A DNA stretch of 17,253 nt, taken from the NCBI GenBank assembly GCA_002502785.1, contig DAQG01000059.1:1-17253 (forward strand). The letters are read 5' to 3'. Origin of the DNA: Methanothrix harundinacea. Its GTDB lineage: Archaea > Halobacteriota > Methanosarcinia > Methanotrichales > Methanotrichaceae. Shown piece after piece: positions 7,065 to 13,920 of the stretch (position 1 is the first letter of the stretch; the number at the start of each line of letters is the position of its first letter). Under the pieces are notes generated by a model. The model was given only the letters and a program-made list of their open reading frames with translations. It did not search any database and had not been told where the DNA came from. Position numbers and translations under genes: made by a program.

Positions 7065-7759
7065 AGGTGAGACCTCCCAAAACCGCTTCTCGATATGACG
7101 TTTCCCACCAGGATCAGGGCGCTTTTCGCGATCTCGGCCTTCTCCACCTTCTCGGCGATATCCTCGACGGTGCCGAGGATCACCTGTTCGTCGGGCCAGG
7201 AGGCGTGGTAGACGACGGCCACCGGCGTCTTCGCCGGGACTTCGAGGGTCCTCATCGTCTCTTTGATCTTGTCCGTTCCCAAAAATATCGCCATCGTAGT
7301 GCCGAACTTGGACATCTCCCTGATCTGATCCTCCTCCAGGGTGTTTCCCGCGGGCCTTGTCACGATCAGGGATTCGGAGACCCCCTTCAGGGTGAGCTGG
7401 GTTTTGAGGGCCGCAGCCACCGCAAATAGGGAGGAGACGCCGGGGACCACCTCCACCTCCACCCCGGCTTCTTCCAGGGGCCTCATCTGCTCTAGGATCG
7501 CGCCGTAGAGGGCGGGGTCGCCGCTGTGAAGCCTCACCACCCTATTGCCCTTTTCGAGGGCGTCGAGCATGATCTCGTTGATCTCCTCGAGGTTGATTTT
7601 GTTGCTGTCGACGAGCCTTGCCAGAAGGCCCTCCAGGAGGGCGGGGTTGACAAGAGACCCTGCATAGACGACGAGGTCGGCTTCCGCCAGGAGCCGCGCG
7701 CCCTTGACGGTGATGAGCTCCGGGTCGCCGGGTCCAGCGCCGACGAAGTGGATCTTCAT
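7049..7759 (-). CDS. cbiF: Cobalt-precorrin-4 C11-methyltransferase CbiF
   Basis: This 236-residue tetrapyrrole methylase adds the C11 methyl group. Diagnostic motifs run in order: KIHFVGAGPGDPELITVKGA at the N-terminus, VVYAGSLVNPALLE at about residues 30-43, VVRLHSGDPALYGAILEQM for substrate and cofactor binding, and EVVPGVSSLFAVAAAL. Later stretches (TMAIFLGTDKIKE, PVAVVYHASWPDEQVI) are also typical of CbiF/CobM. The ATG at 7759 overlaps the cbiL stop as ATGA, and GGGAGGAGAA precedes it; an upstream in-frame start at 7783 is less likely because the glycine-rich loop normally begins at residue 5 or so. The end overlaps the probable start of cbiG. Confidence 0.94.
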   Translation of the reverse strand: MKIHFVGAGPGDPELITVKGARLLAEADLVVYAGSLVNPALLEGLLARLVDSNKINLEEINEIMLDALEKGNRVVRLHSGDPALYGAILEQMRPLEEAGVEVEVVPGVSSLFAVAAALKTQLTLKGVSESLIVTRPAGNTLEEDQIREMSKFGTTMAIFLGTDKIKETMRTLEVPAKTPVAVVYHASWPDEQVILGTVEDIAEKVEKAEIAKSALILVGNVISRSGFGRSHLYRSR

Positions 7760-8370
7760 TTTCTCCTCCCCCTCCTGGCGCAAAGGACGCTGAAGTAGTC
7801 GCTTTCCTCCGGCATCTCCCCTCGAACTATCTCCTCGTCGGTGGAATAGAGCCGGACCCCAAGAGTGAACTCGTCGAAACCCTCCTCCCTCAGCTCTGCC
7901 GCAAGTTTTGCGGGTCGGACCGCCTTCATCCTGATCACCGTTTGAACCTCTGAGCCGTCGGATACGAGGAAGGACTCCGAGAGGTCGACGCCGAACCTCG
8001 CCGCCAGGGCCGGGATCGTCCCGACGCCGGGGATCGTATCGATCTCGACCTCTGGGTGACGCTCCCTTACCACCCTCTTCAGGTGGGAGAAGGTGGAGAA
8101 GGTGTTGACATCGCCTATGCAGGCGAAGGCCGCATCCCTACCGGAGGCCCAGGAGGCGACGCGGTCGGCGTTCTCAGCCCAGATCTCCTGGAGCTTCTTT
8201 TTGTCTGAGATCATGGGAAACTCCAGGATCTCGGGGTCGGTGTAGGGCCGGACCAAATCCGCCGCCATCTCGCCGGGGACAAAGACCTTCTCTGCGGCCT
8301 CCAGGGCCTTCTCGGCCTTCCGGGTCAATAGCTCCGGATCTCCGGGACCGAGGCTGACCCCTATAAGCAT
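7756..8370 (-). CDS. cbiL: Cobalt-factor II C20-methyltransferase CbiL
   Basis: This 204-residue tetrapyrrole methylase matches CbiL, which methylates C20 before ring contraction. Motifs are MLIGVSLGPGDPELLTRKA at the N-terminus, KVFVPGEMAADLVRPY, IGDVNTFSTFSHL where the GDP-type motif is GDV as often in CbiL, and IDTIPGVGTIPALAARFG. The ATG at 8370 is chosen because GGAGATGAT lies upstream at good distance and homologues start at this motif. An alternative ATG at 8394 overlaps the cbiT stop as ATGA and would add eight polar residues, but its SD-like GAGGAG directly abuts the start codon, too close to be used. It is the second gene of the cbi operon; the stop overlaps the cbiF start. Confidence 0.92.
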   Translation of the reverse strand: MLIGVSLGPGDPELLTRKAEKALEAAEKVFVPGEMAADLVRPYTDPEILEFPMISDKKKLQEIWAENADRVASWASGRDAAFACIGDVNTFSTFSHLKRVVRERHPEVEIDTIPGVGTIPALAARFGVDLSESFLVSDGSEVQTVIRMKAVRPAKLAAELREEGFDEFTLGVRLYSTDEEIVRGEMPEESDYFSVLCARRGRRK

Positions 8371-8390
8371 CTTATCATCTCCATCCCCTC

Positions 8391-8969
8391 TCATCTCCTC
8401 GGACTCTCATCTTCATCCTCCCTCATCTCTCCCTGCTCTCGTCCTCGTGGGCTTCCTGGGATTCGGCCCACCACCATGAATATCGGGTTTATGGGCCGGA
8501 GGGCGATGTCGCCAGCCAGCTCGTAGCCCCTGGATATCCCTATCTGGAGAAGCTCCTCGAAGATCCCCTCATTTTTCATAAGCCCGACGACTTTCGAGGC
8601 GATCCCGATCCTGGCCAAGTCTGCAACGATGACCGATCCGGGAGAAAGCTTCTCCATCAGCGCTGGAAAGAAGGCCTCTATCCTCCTTGTCCCGCCGATG
8701 AAGCAGCGGTCGACCTTCGGCAGCTTTGCCAGCATCTCCTCGGCTTCGCCGCAGAGGAAAGTGCCGCCTGGAACTTTTGTCCGGGATATCTCGACGGCCT
8801 CGGGCCTCCTGTCGATGCCGTATATCTTGTCTGTGAACCTAGAGGCCGCGAGGGAGACGGCGCCAGAGCCGCACCCTATATCCAGAAAGGTCATGCTCTG
8901 CCTTATCTCCAGCTTTCCCATGGCGATATGGACGTTCTCCGGCTGGGTCTCGGTACCGGGAAGCTTCAT
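8391..8969 (-). CDS. cbiT: Cobalt-precorrin-6B C15-methyltransferase (decarboxylating) CbiT
   Basis: This 192-residue class I methyltransferase methylates C15 with decarboxylation of the C12 acetate. The SAM-binding motif I is FLDIGCGSGAVSLAASRF at about residues 28-45, motif II is IYGIDRRPEAVEISR, and the CbiT signature CFIGGTRRIEAFFPALMEKL lies at about residues 89-108. The C-terminus carries a charged tail after the core (REQGEMREDEDE). It is the first gene of the operon. No SD is visible before the ATG at 8969, but a TATA box at 8992-9000 is centred about 27 bp upstream, so a leaderless mRNA is likely. Confidence 0.93.
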   Translation of the reverse strand: MKLPGTETQPENVHIAMGKLEIRQSMTFLDIGCGSGAVSLAASRFTDKIYGIDRRPEAVEISRTKVPGGTFLCGEAEEMLAKLPKVDRCFIGGTRRIEAFFPALMEKLSPGSVIVADLARIGIASKVVGLMKNEGIFEELLQIGISRGYELAGDIALRPINPIFMVVGRIPGSPRGREQGEMREDEDESPRR

Positions 8970-8991
8970 GGGATTTGGGAGCGGCGGAAGG

Positions 8992-9000
8992 GGATATAAG
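8992..9000 (-). promoter_or_regulatory. TATA box of the cbi operon, leaderless geometry
   Basis: On the minus strand the gap between the nuclease gene and cbiT reads AAGCTTATATCCCC. The TATA centre (about 8996) is roughly 27 bp from the A of the cbiT ATG (8969), the usual archaeal TATA-to-start distance, and there is no SD between. The transcript would begin at or within a base or two of the start codon. Confidence 0.55.
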
Positions 9001-9041
9001 CTTAATCCAAATTCTCTTGCGCGAAGTAAAATTGAGTGGGC

Positions 9042-9524
9042 CTAAATTTCTCCGAGCTTTAGATCTCCGATCTCGATCCGGTAGGAGCCGTTTTTCCTCT
9101 CCAGGGCCGGGAGGGCCTCGATCATCTCCACCGGAAGCCCTGGGCTCTCGGACCTGAAGCTCTCCATCACCCTTCTCCAGGGGACGAGGTGGGCGGTCTT
9201 CGGCTTTCCCGGCCCCCTTCGAAGCTCCACCGCCAGAACCCCCCGCCTCCCGGAGCTCTCGATGAACTGGTCTGCCCTCTCGATCTGGTGGACGCCGCCG
9301 GCGATGGAGAAGTGCTGGGTGAAGTAGAGGGTCTTCGCCTTCCGGGCGTCGAGGCTCTTGCACTCGATGGCCATGTAGTAGCGGGAGAAGGGCGAGTCGA
9401 CGAGGAGGTCCACCACCTGGGGGGTGTACCGGCTTTGCTTCAGCCTGTAGGCTACGCCCCTGATCTCGCAAACCTCGAAGAACCGGTTCAGGGCCGCCAC
9501 AAGCTCCCACTCGAAATCCGCCAT
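9042..9524 (-). CDS. PD-(D/E)xK nuclease, Holliday-junction-resolvase-like
   Basis: From ATG 9524 the protein has 160 residues. It shows the restriction-endonuclease-like core: Glu6 in the first helix (MADFEWELVAALNRFF), Asp39 in PQVVDLLVDS, then YYMAIECKSLDA with Glu54-Cys-Lys56 as the E-x-K motif. A downstream helix with HQIERADQFIES fits archaeal resolvase-like proteins. The likely substrate is branched or damaged DNA, but it is not canonical Hjc and the activity is inferred from fold. The start at 9524 has GGAGATA at 9531-9537; the longer ATG at 9590 lacks an SD and adds 22 poorly fitting residues. It is divergent from the thymidylate synthase gene and 72 bp upstream of cbiT on the same strand, with a separate promoter between them. 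Confidence 0.75.
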   Translation of the reverse strand: MADFEWELVAALNRFFEVCEIRGVAYRLKQSRYTPQVVDLLVDSPFSRYYMAIECKSLDARKAKTLYFTQHFSIAGGVHQIERADQFIESSGRRGVLAVELRRGPGKPKTAHLVPWRRVMESFRSESPGLPVEMIEALPALERKNGSYRIEIGDLKLGEI

Positions 9525-9570
9525 TTTGAATATCTCCAGATCTGTCTTTCTTTCTCCAGCTTGAAAAACC

Positions 9571-9594
9571 GTTCCCACGATCGTTCCCATGATT
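9571..9594. repeat. 12-bp tandem direct repeat in divergent promoter region
   Basis: GTTCCCACGATC is followed directly by GTTCCCATGATT, ten of twelve bases identical. It lies between the nuclease and thymidylate synthase genes, just upstream of the nuclease start region. Role unknown; a regulator site is possible. Confidence 0.4.
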
Positions 9595-9674
9595 GCCGGG
9601 ATCTCAGGTCTCCAGGGTTTTCAGAACCAATTGTTTTTATCATGCCAGTACTACCCCAGAAAGTGGGTGGTTTT

Positions 9675-10367
9675 GTGAGGGTCGGCAGGTTCATCAGGGC
9701 GGAGACGATCACCGAGGCGTGGTGGCGGGGTCTCACCCTCATCTGGCACCAGGGAGAGGAGATCACCGACGAACGGGGCACCAGGACCAAAGAGATTCTG
9801 ACCCTGGAGGTGGTGGTGGAAGATCCGAGGAGGGATATGATCCCGGTAGAGTGGTACTCTTGGAACCAGTCTCGCTTGGAGGAATACGCAGAGCAGCTAA
9901 TCAGCGGTGAGAACCCCGGCTTTGAGTACACCTACGGGGAGAGGCTCCGGGCCTGGTCTCTGCCGGGATCTGGGAATGAAGACGAGGTCCGCGCCAAAGA
10001 GCCCGTCGACCAGATAGATTACATAGTCCGCCGCCTCCGGGCGAATCCCAACTCGCGGAGGGCGTCGGCCGTAACTTGGATCCCTCCCGTCGACACAAAG
10101 AAGGAGGAAGTCCCCTGCATGATGGTCGACGACTTCAAAATAAGGGAAGGCCAGCTCCACCTGACCGCCCTCTTTCGGAGCCACGACTTCGCGGGCGCTT
10201 ACCCCGCAAACCTCTATGGCCTCACGAGGCTCCTTGAGCACGTCGCAGAGAGGGTTGGAGCAGAGCCCGGATCGATCACGACCGTCAGCTGTTCTGCCCA
10301 CATCTACGACCACGACTGGGACTGGGTCAGCGAGATGGTCACGGGCCGGGAGTGCGGGGGGATCTGA
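9675..10367 (+). CDS. Methanogen-type thymidylate synthase (ThyA superfamily)
   Basis: This 230-residue protein (from GTG 9675) makes dTMP by methylating dUMP, in archaea probably with a tetrahydromethanopterin- or folate-type one-carbon donor. ThyA landmarks, in order: NPNSRRASAVTWIPP at about 124-138 (compare DPxSRR...WNP), the catalytic cysteine in EVPCMMVDDF at about 148, LFRSHDFAGAYPANLYG at about 167-182 for nucleotide binding, and SAHIYDHD at about 207-214. GTG 9675 has GGGTGG at 9665-9670. ATG 9642 is an alternative adding 11 residues but has no SD and sits right at a TATA-like TGTTTTTATC. The gene is divergent from the nuclease gene. Acceptor and donor details are family knowledge, not shown here. 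Confidence 0.87.
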   Translation: MRVGRFIRAETITEAWWRGLTLIWHQGEEITDERGTRTKEILTLEVVVEDPRRDMIPVEWYSWNQSRLEEYAEQLISGENPGFEYTYGERLRAWSLPGSGNEDEVRAKEPVDQIDYIVRRLRANPNSRRASAVTWIPPVDTKKEEVPCMMVDDFKIREGQLHLTALFRSHDFAGAYPANLYGLTRLLEHVAERVGAEPGSITTVSCSAHIYDHDWDWVSEMVTGRECGGI

Positions 10368-10401
10368 TCGGAAAAGAACGGTAGCTCAAGGCCGAACGGA
10401 T

Positions 10402-10434
10402 CTCACTTAGGCCTTACTTAGACCTCACTTCAAC
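10402..10434. repeat. Three 11-bp tandem imperfect repeats upstream of binding-protein promoter
   Basis: CTCACTTAGGC, CTTACTTAGAC and CTCACTTCAAC follow one another without gaps. The 11-bp period is about one DNA helical turn, and the array ends about 14 bp before the TATA-like element of the next gene. An array of sites for a regulator stacking along one DNA face is a reasonable inference. Confidence 0.5.
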
Positions 10435-10447
10435 TTCCCCAGAACCT

Positions 10448-10457
10448 TCATATACCG
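10448..10457 (+). promoter_or_regulatory. TATA-like element before the BtuF/FhuD-class gene
   Basis: TCATATACCG lies about 68 bp before ATG 10520; the predicted start of transcription is near 10478, giving a leader of about 40 nt with SD GAGG at 10509-10512. A second candidate AAATAAATC lies at about 10468-10476. Confidence 0.4.
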
Positions 10458-10519
10458 CCAACCAAATCAAATAAATCTGTATTAACATCAATTTGCTTGA
10501 TGAAATTCGAGGCGGTAGC

Positions 10520-11719
10520 ATGAGCGGAAAAAGGCAACTATTTATCGTTCTGATCCTGGCAGCCCATCTTGTGGCGACCTCAGCGGCGCTGGAAGTTCCC
10601 GGCGATCTCGACGGCAACAACGTCGTCTCAGTCCAGGAGATGGACCAGGCTTTGCAGGATTATCAGAAAGGAGAGATCGATCTCGACGGTCTGGAGGGGA
10701 TAAGGCACATTTTCGAGAGCTATCCCCGGACGGTGGCGGATTCGGCGGGAAACGAGGTGACGATCTACAAGCCTCTGGAGAGGGTGGTGGTCCTCAACAA
10801 GGCCGCCGTTGAGGTGATGCGGTCTTTGGACGCCGAGGATCTGATTGCGGCCGTGGACCAGAACGTGGCCGGTGAATCGGTCTTCTTCCCCGAATTCGCA
10901 GGCATTCCCAACGTGGGGTCCCTATCATCTCCGGATACCGAGGCGGTCTTGGAGCAGCGTCCCGACGCCGTCATCCATTATGCGACGGTGATGGTCTCGG
11001 GAGCCGATCAACTCCAGGCCGATCTCGAATCCGTCGACCCCTCCATCGCGATGATAAGGCTGGACCTCTCCAAGCCCGAGAGCTACGTCCAGGAGGTCGA
11101 GGCTTTGGGCCTTCTTTTGGAGCGCGAAGAGGAGGCCGGAGAGTATCTGGACTTCTACAACGCCTCGACAGTCGGGATCTCTGAGACGGTGGAGGGTCTC
11201 GATGAGGACGAAAAGCCCAGGGTCTACCTGGAGATCTGGGGCGACTACAAGACGGCTTCGTCGAGCACAGCCTCTCACCAGAAGCTGGCTATGGCCGGGG
11301 GAAGGAACATATTTGAGAACCTCTCGACCACTTATCCCGTGGTCGATCCTGAGAGCGTGATCGTGGAAGACCCCGATATCATCATCAAGCTCTGCGGTGC
11401 TGGGGACGTCCAGATCGGCGGCTACGGTGACGATGACCTCTCGGAGATGGAGGCTCTTCGCGACGAGATCGTCACCCGGCCTGGGTGGGGTGAGATATCC
11501 GCGGTGAAGGAGGGGAAGGTCTACGTAATCTCCAACGACGTTCTCAGCGGGGCGAAGCACTTCATCGGTGTAGCCTATTTGGCCAAGGTCCTTCACCCGA
11601 AGCTCTTCGAGGACCTGGACCCTGTGGCGGAGCATCAGGAGTATCTGACCCGCTTCCAGGGGCTCGATTACAACCTCGGCGAGCACGGGGCCTTCATATA
11701 TCCGCCGATCGAGGCCTGA
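10520..11719 (+). CDS. Secreted BtuF/FhuD-class (periplasmic binding protein) solute-binding protein with EF-hand-like N-terminus
   Basis: The protein has 399 residues. Residues about 4-23 form a signal peptide (RQLFIVLILAAHLVATSAA). Residues about 28-65 resemble a dockerin or EF-hand calcium loop (GDLDGNNVVSVQEMDQAL). From about residue 70 the PF01497-type binding fold begins with RTVADSAGNEVTIYKPLERVVVL, then a long mixed domain with IPNVGSLSSPDTEAVLEQRPDAVI and C-terminal RPGWGEISAVKEGKVYVI. This class binds iron-siderophores, haem, cobalamin or other metal chelates at the cell surface for an ABC importer. The nearby cbi operon makes a corrinoid ligand thinkable, but no permease or ATPase gene is present, so the ligand is open. 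ATG 10520 has a GAGG SD; TTG 10493 is less likely. Confidence 0.83.
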   Translation: MSGKRQLFIVLILAAHLVATSAALEVPGDLDGNNVVSVQEMDQALQDYQKGEIDLDGLEGIRHIFESYPRTVADSAGNEVTIYKPLERVVVLNKAAVEVMRSLDAEDLIAAVDQNVAGESVFFPEFAGIPNVGSLSSPDTEAVLEQRPDAVIHYATVMVSGADQLQADLESVDPSIAMIRLDLSKPESYVQEVEALGLLLEREEEAGEYLDFYNASTVGISETVEGLDEDEKPRVYLEIWGDYKTASSSTASHQKLAMAGGRNIFENLSTTYPVVDPESVIVEDPDIIIKLCGAGDVQIGGYGDDDLSEMEALRDEIVTRPGWGEISAVKEGKVYVISNDVLSGAKHFIGVAYLAKVLHPKLFEDLDPVAEHQEYLTRFQGLDYNLGEHGAFIYPPIEA

Positions 11720-11746
11720 CGTTCAACTCTATCCCTCGGTTAAAAG

Positions 11747-11756
11747 TTTATAAATA
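11747..11756 (+). promoter_or_regulatory. TATA box before the binding-protein/Cache gene
   Basis: TTTATAAATA preceded by AAAAG is a strong archaeal TATA box with BRE-like purines. Transcription would start near 11777, giving a leader of about 24 nt with SD GGAGGG at 11789-11794 before the proposed CTG start at 11801. A short out-of-frame ORF MQTEGLN opens at ATG 11781 inside this leader. Confidence 0.55.
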
Positions 11757-11800
11757 GCTTTGAGACCATCTGTGGAACTGATGCAGACGGAGGGATTGAA

Positions 11801-13024
11801 CTGATTTCATTTTTTAATGTCAGCAGATATGCGGCCCTGATCCTGCTGGCCCTCGGAGCCGTCTTATCGAACTCCGTGGCCCTGGCCGAAGTGGCATCGG
11901 CAGAAGATCTAGTTTTCATAACCGAGCAGTTTCCCCCCTTCAACTTCGAGGAGGACGGGATGGTGCAGGGAATATCGGTGGACCTCTTGGAGGTGGCTTT
12001 GAGCCGGATGGGCACCGACCTGAACCGAAGCGAGATCCAGCTTCTCCCCTGGAGCGAGGGCTACGAGAGGGCCCTGAATGAGAACGGCACAGTCCTCTTC
12101 TCCACTGTACGGCTTCCGGAGAGGGTGGAGTCCTTCGGGTGGGCAGGCCCCATAATAACCATCAAGGACGTTCTTGTGGCCAGAAAGGAGATGGGAATTG
12201 AGATCAATAGCCCCGAGGATATCAGCAAGTACAGGGTGGGTGCAGTAAACGATGACTCCGCCATGATCCGCCTTCTCGATCTGGGGGTGAGGGAGGAGGA
12301 TCTGGTCGTCGAGGAGGAGGCAGGAGACCTGGTGGAGATGCTGTTAAACGGCTCCATCGATCTCTTGGCCTACGAGGAGATCAGCACCTTCGACCAGTTG
12401 GAGGAGCTAGGTGCCGATACCTCGGACTACGAAGCTGTCTGCGTATTGGGGGTCTACGACCTATACTACACCTTCAACGCCAACGTTTCAGCCTCCCTGG
12501 TCCAGGCCTTCCAGGAAGGTCTGAACGAGACGATGAAGGCGGGCGATGACGGGGTCAGCGAACGGCAGAGGATCCTCTACAGGCATCTTTCGGTCAGGTA
12601 CAGCGAGGAGAGCGTCGCAGAAGAGCAGGTGGTAGAGCTGGTCGACCTCACCGTCGCCGATCTGGAGGAGGACGCGTCCGGAACCCTCGCCAAAATCGAC
12701 GCCGGAGAGCATCCCTACATGGACGAAGAGAACCCGACCCTTTATGTCTTCGTCTACGACACCAAAGTGAACCTGGTGGCGGATGCCGGAAACCCCGGAC
12801 TCTCAGGCCAGAACATGAGCGGCAAGACGGACGTCTCCGGAAAGGCGTTCAGGGACGAGCTGATCGCAGGAGCCCTGAATAATGGGACGGGCTGGGTGGA
12901 CTACATCTGGACGAGTCCGGCGGCTGGAGGCCTATTCTACAAGACGACTTATTACAGGCTCGTCACCGGGAGCGACGGGGTAGAGTACGTCGTCTGCGGC
13001 GGGAGGTACAGGGAGGCGGAATAG
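11801..13024 (+). CDS. Secreted family-3 solute-binding protein fused to a Cache domain (apparent CTG start)
   Basis: The protein is about 407 residues from CTG 11801. The first ordinary start in frame, GTG 11876, falls inside a signal peptide (AALILLALGAVLSNSVALA), so the true start lies upstream; GGAGG at 11789-11793 is 7 nt before CTG 11801. ATT 11804 is another option. The first about 260 residues form an amino-acid-type binding domain (FITEQFPPFNFEEDGMVQG near the N-terminus, GWAGPIITIKDVLVARKE, YRVGAVNDDSAMIRLL). The last about 120 residues look like a single Cache domain: LYVFVYDTKVNLVADAGNPG, GWVDYIWTSPAAGG and YVVCGGRY. No transmembrane helix follows, so it is probably extracellular. 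A sensory or ligand-capture role is inferred. Confidence 0.8.
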   Translation: MISFFNVSRYAALILLALGAVLSNSVALAEVASAEDLVFITEQFPPFNFEEDGMVQGISVDLLEVALSRMGTDLNRSEIQLLPWSEGYERALNENGTVLFSTVRLPERVESFGWAGPIITIKDVLVARKEMGIEINSPEDISKYRVGAVNDDSAMIRLLDLGVREEDLVVEEEAGDLVEMLLNGSIDLLAYEEISTFDQLEELGADTSDYEAVCVLGVYDLYYTFNANVSASLVQAFQEGLNETMKAGDDGVSERQRILYRHLSVRYSEESVAEEQVVELVDLTVADLEEDASGTLAKIDAGEHPYMDEENPTLYVFVYDTKVNLVADAGNPGLSGQNMSGKTDVSGKAFRDELIAGALNNGTGWVDYIWTSPAAGGLFYKTTYYRLVTGSDGVEYVVCGGRYREAE

Positions 13025-13066
13025 AGGAAAGGCTTAGTCCTCGATGAGGCCGATCCCAGTGAAGTA

Positions 13067-13092
13067 GGTGTTCACCAACACCAAAACTTTTT
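13067..13092 (+). terminator. Hairpin plus T-tract after the binding-protein/Cache gene
   Basis: GGTGTT and AACACC form a 6-bp stem around CACC, followed after five bases by TTTTT at 13088-13092. It lies 43 bp after the stop at 13024. The T-tract also overlaps the likely promoter of the next gene. Confidence 0.4.
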
Positions 13093-13095
13093 ACA
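13086..13095 (+). promoter_or_regulatory. Possible TATA element for the AT-rich membrane gene
   Basis: CTTTTTACAT precedes ATG 13126 by about 35 bp, so transcription would begin near 13116 with a very short leader. No clear SD is seen before the ATG. Confidence 0.3.
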
Positions 13096-13125
13096 TCAGA
13101 ATCACCACTACTGAAATTTGGTAAA

Positions 13126-13824
13126 ATGTCCGAACTACGTCGGTTACTGAGGTATGAGATCCCTGGATTGGCGATTATTATACACGTTGTTTTAGTATCA
13201 TTTATTTTTTTAAGTTTTGATGAATGTCTAGAGTTAATAAAATATCTAGGCAAATTTGCAGCAGCAATCGCGCTGTTATCACTTTTCATTGGATGGTTGA
13301 CGTTTCAGATCTTTGAAGAATTGTACTTACCCCATTATCGTACCAGGTCTTTCAAATTAATAAAGAAACACTTTGAGGATATCGATTATAAAATCTCTGA
13401 TGAATGTTGCTTTGCAATAGGCGATTATCTTTTAAAGGATGATATGTATATCAAATATCCTGGATTGGCTGATACATTCCGTGGCTACTGGGATCATTAC
13501 TACTCTAGACGCATAATCGGCTTAAGCATACCTTTGGTCAGCGCTTTGATGTTTTCCGTATTATTATATTTTGAAGGATCAAGCACCGATATCGGCTTTG
13601 ATATTGTATGCCCTTGCGGCGATGCCTGGCGATTTACTTATCTAATTCTTCTAATAATATATAATTCAGGCGTATATGTAGCGTTGTGGGTAAAATCTGA
13701 TAGGATCTCTAACGAAGTGGAATGTCAAGAGTACCTTTTAATTTTGGATAATATAAATAGATTAAATTGTGAAAAATTCATTCCATTTATTAAAAATAAT
13801 CTCGATTCGCAGGACCATTCATGA
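13126..13824 (+). CDS. Four-helix membrane protein of unknown function, AT-rich
   Basis: This 232-residue protein belongs to no family I recognise. Four hydrophobic segments are visible at about 13-31, 41-63, 130-149 and 169-188, arranged as two helix pairs. A charged loop of about 65 residues lies between them with many aromatic and acidic residues (KHFEDIDYKISDECC, YWDHYYSRR). A CPCGD motif sits just before the fourth helix, and a soluble tail of about 40 residues follows. Base and codon use differ sharply from the neighbours: AT-rich third positions, TTA, ATA and AAA codons throughout. That suggests transfer from another genome or a rapidly evolving accessory gene. It stands alone, convergent with rsgA. 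Confidence 0.75.
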   Translation: MSELRRLLRYEIPGLAIIIHVVLVSFIFLSFDECLELIKYLGKFAAAIALLSLFIGWLTFQIFEELYLPHYRTRSFKLIKKHFEDIDYKISDECCFAIGDYLLKDDMYIKYPGLADTFRGYWDHYYSRRIIGLSIPLVSALMFSVLLYFEGSSTDIGFDIVCPCGDAWRFTYLILLIIYNSGVYVALWVKSDRISNEVECQEYLLILDNINRLNCEKFIPFIKNNLDSQDHS

Positions 13825-13920
13825 AATTCTATCAATCGTTCGGGCAATCTCGTTCTACCATGATACAGGTCTGTGGTGAAAGTGATTGCTCTACTCCGTC
13901 GGGATCTTCACCCGGCCGTG

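Noticed and set aside
9189..9641. N-terminal extension of the thymidylate synthase frame to 9189
   Set aside because: The extension is antisense to the nuclease gene and the ThyA-like sequence starts only near 9675.
10368..10519. Cobalamin riboswitch before the BtuF/FhuD-class gene
   Set aside because: The gap is too short and shows none of the B12-box consensus; archaeal use would also be unusual.
10925..11686. 253-codon minus-strand frame opposite the BtuF/FhuD-class gene
   Set aside because: Mirror frame of a clear binding protein; no family features of its own.
13825..13920. Terminator hairpin GGGATC...ACCC between the convergent membrane gene and rsgA
   Set aside because: Only a very short stem without a T-tract on either strand; not convincing.
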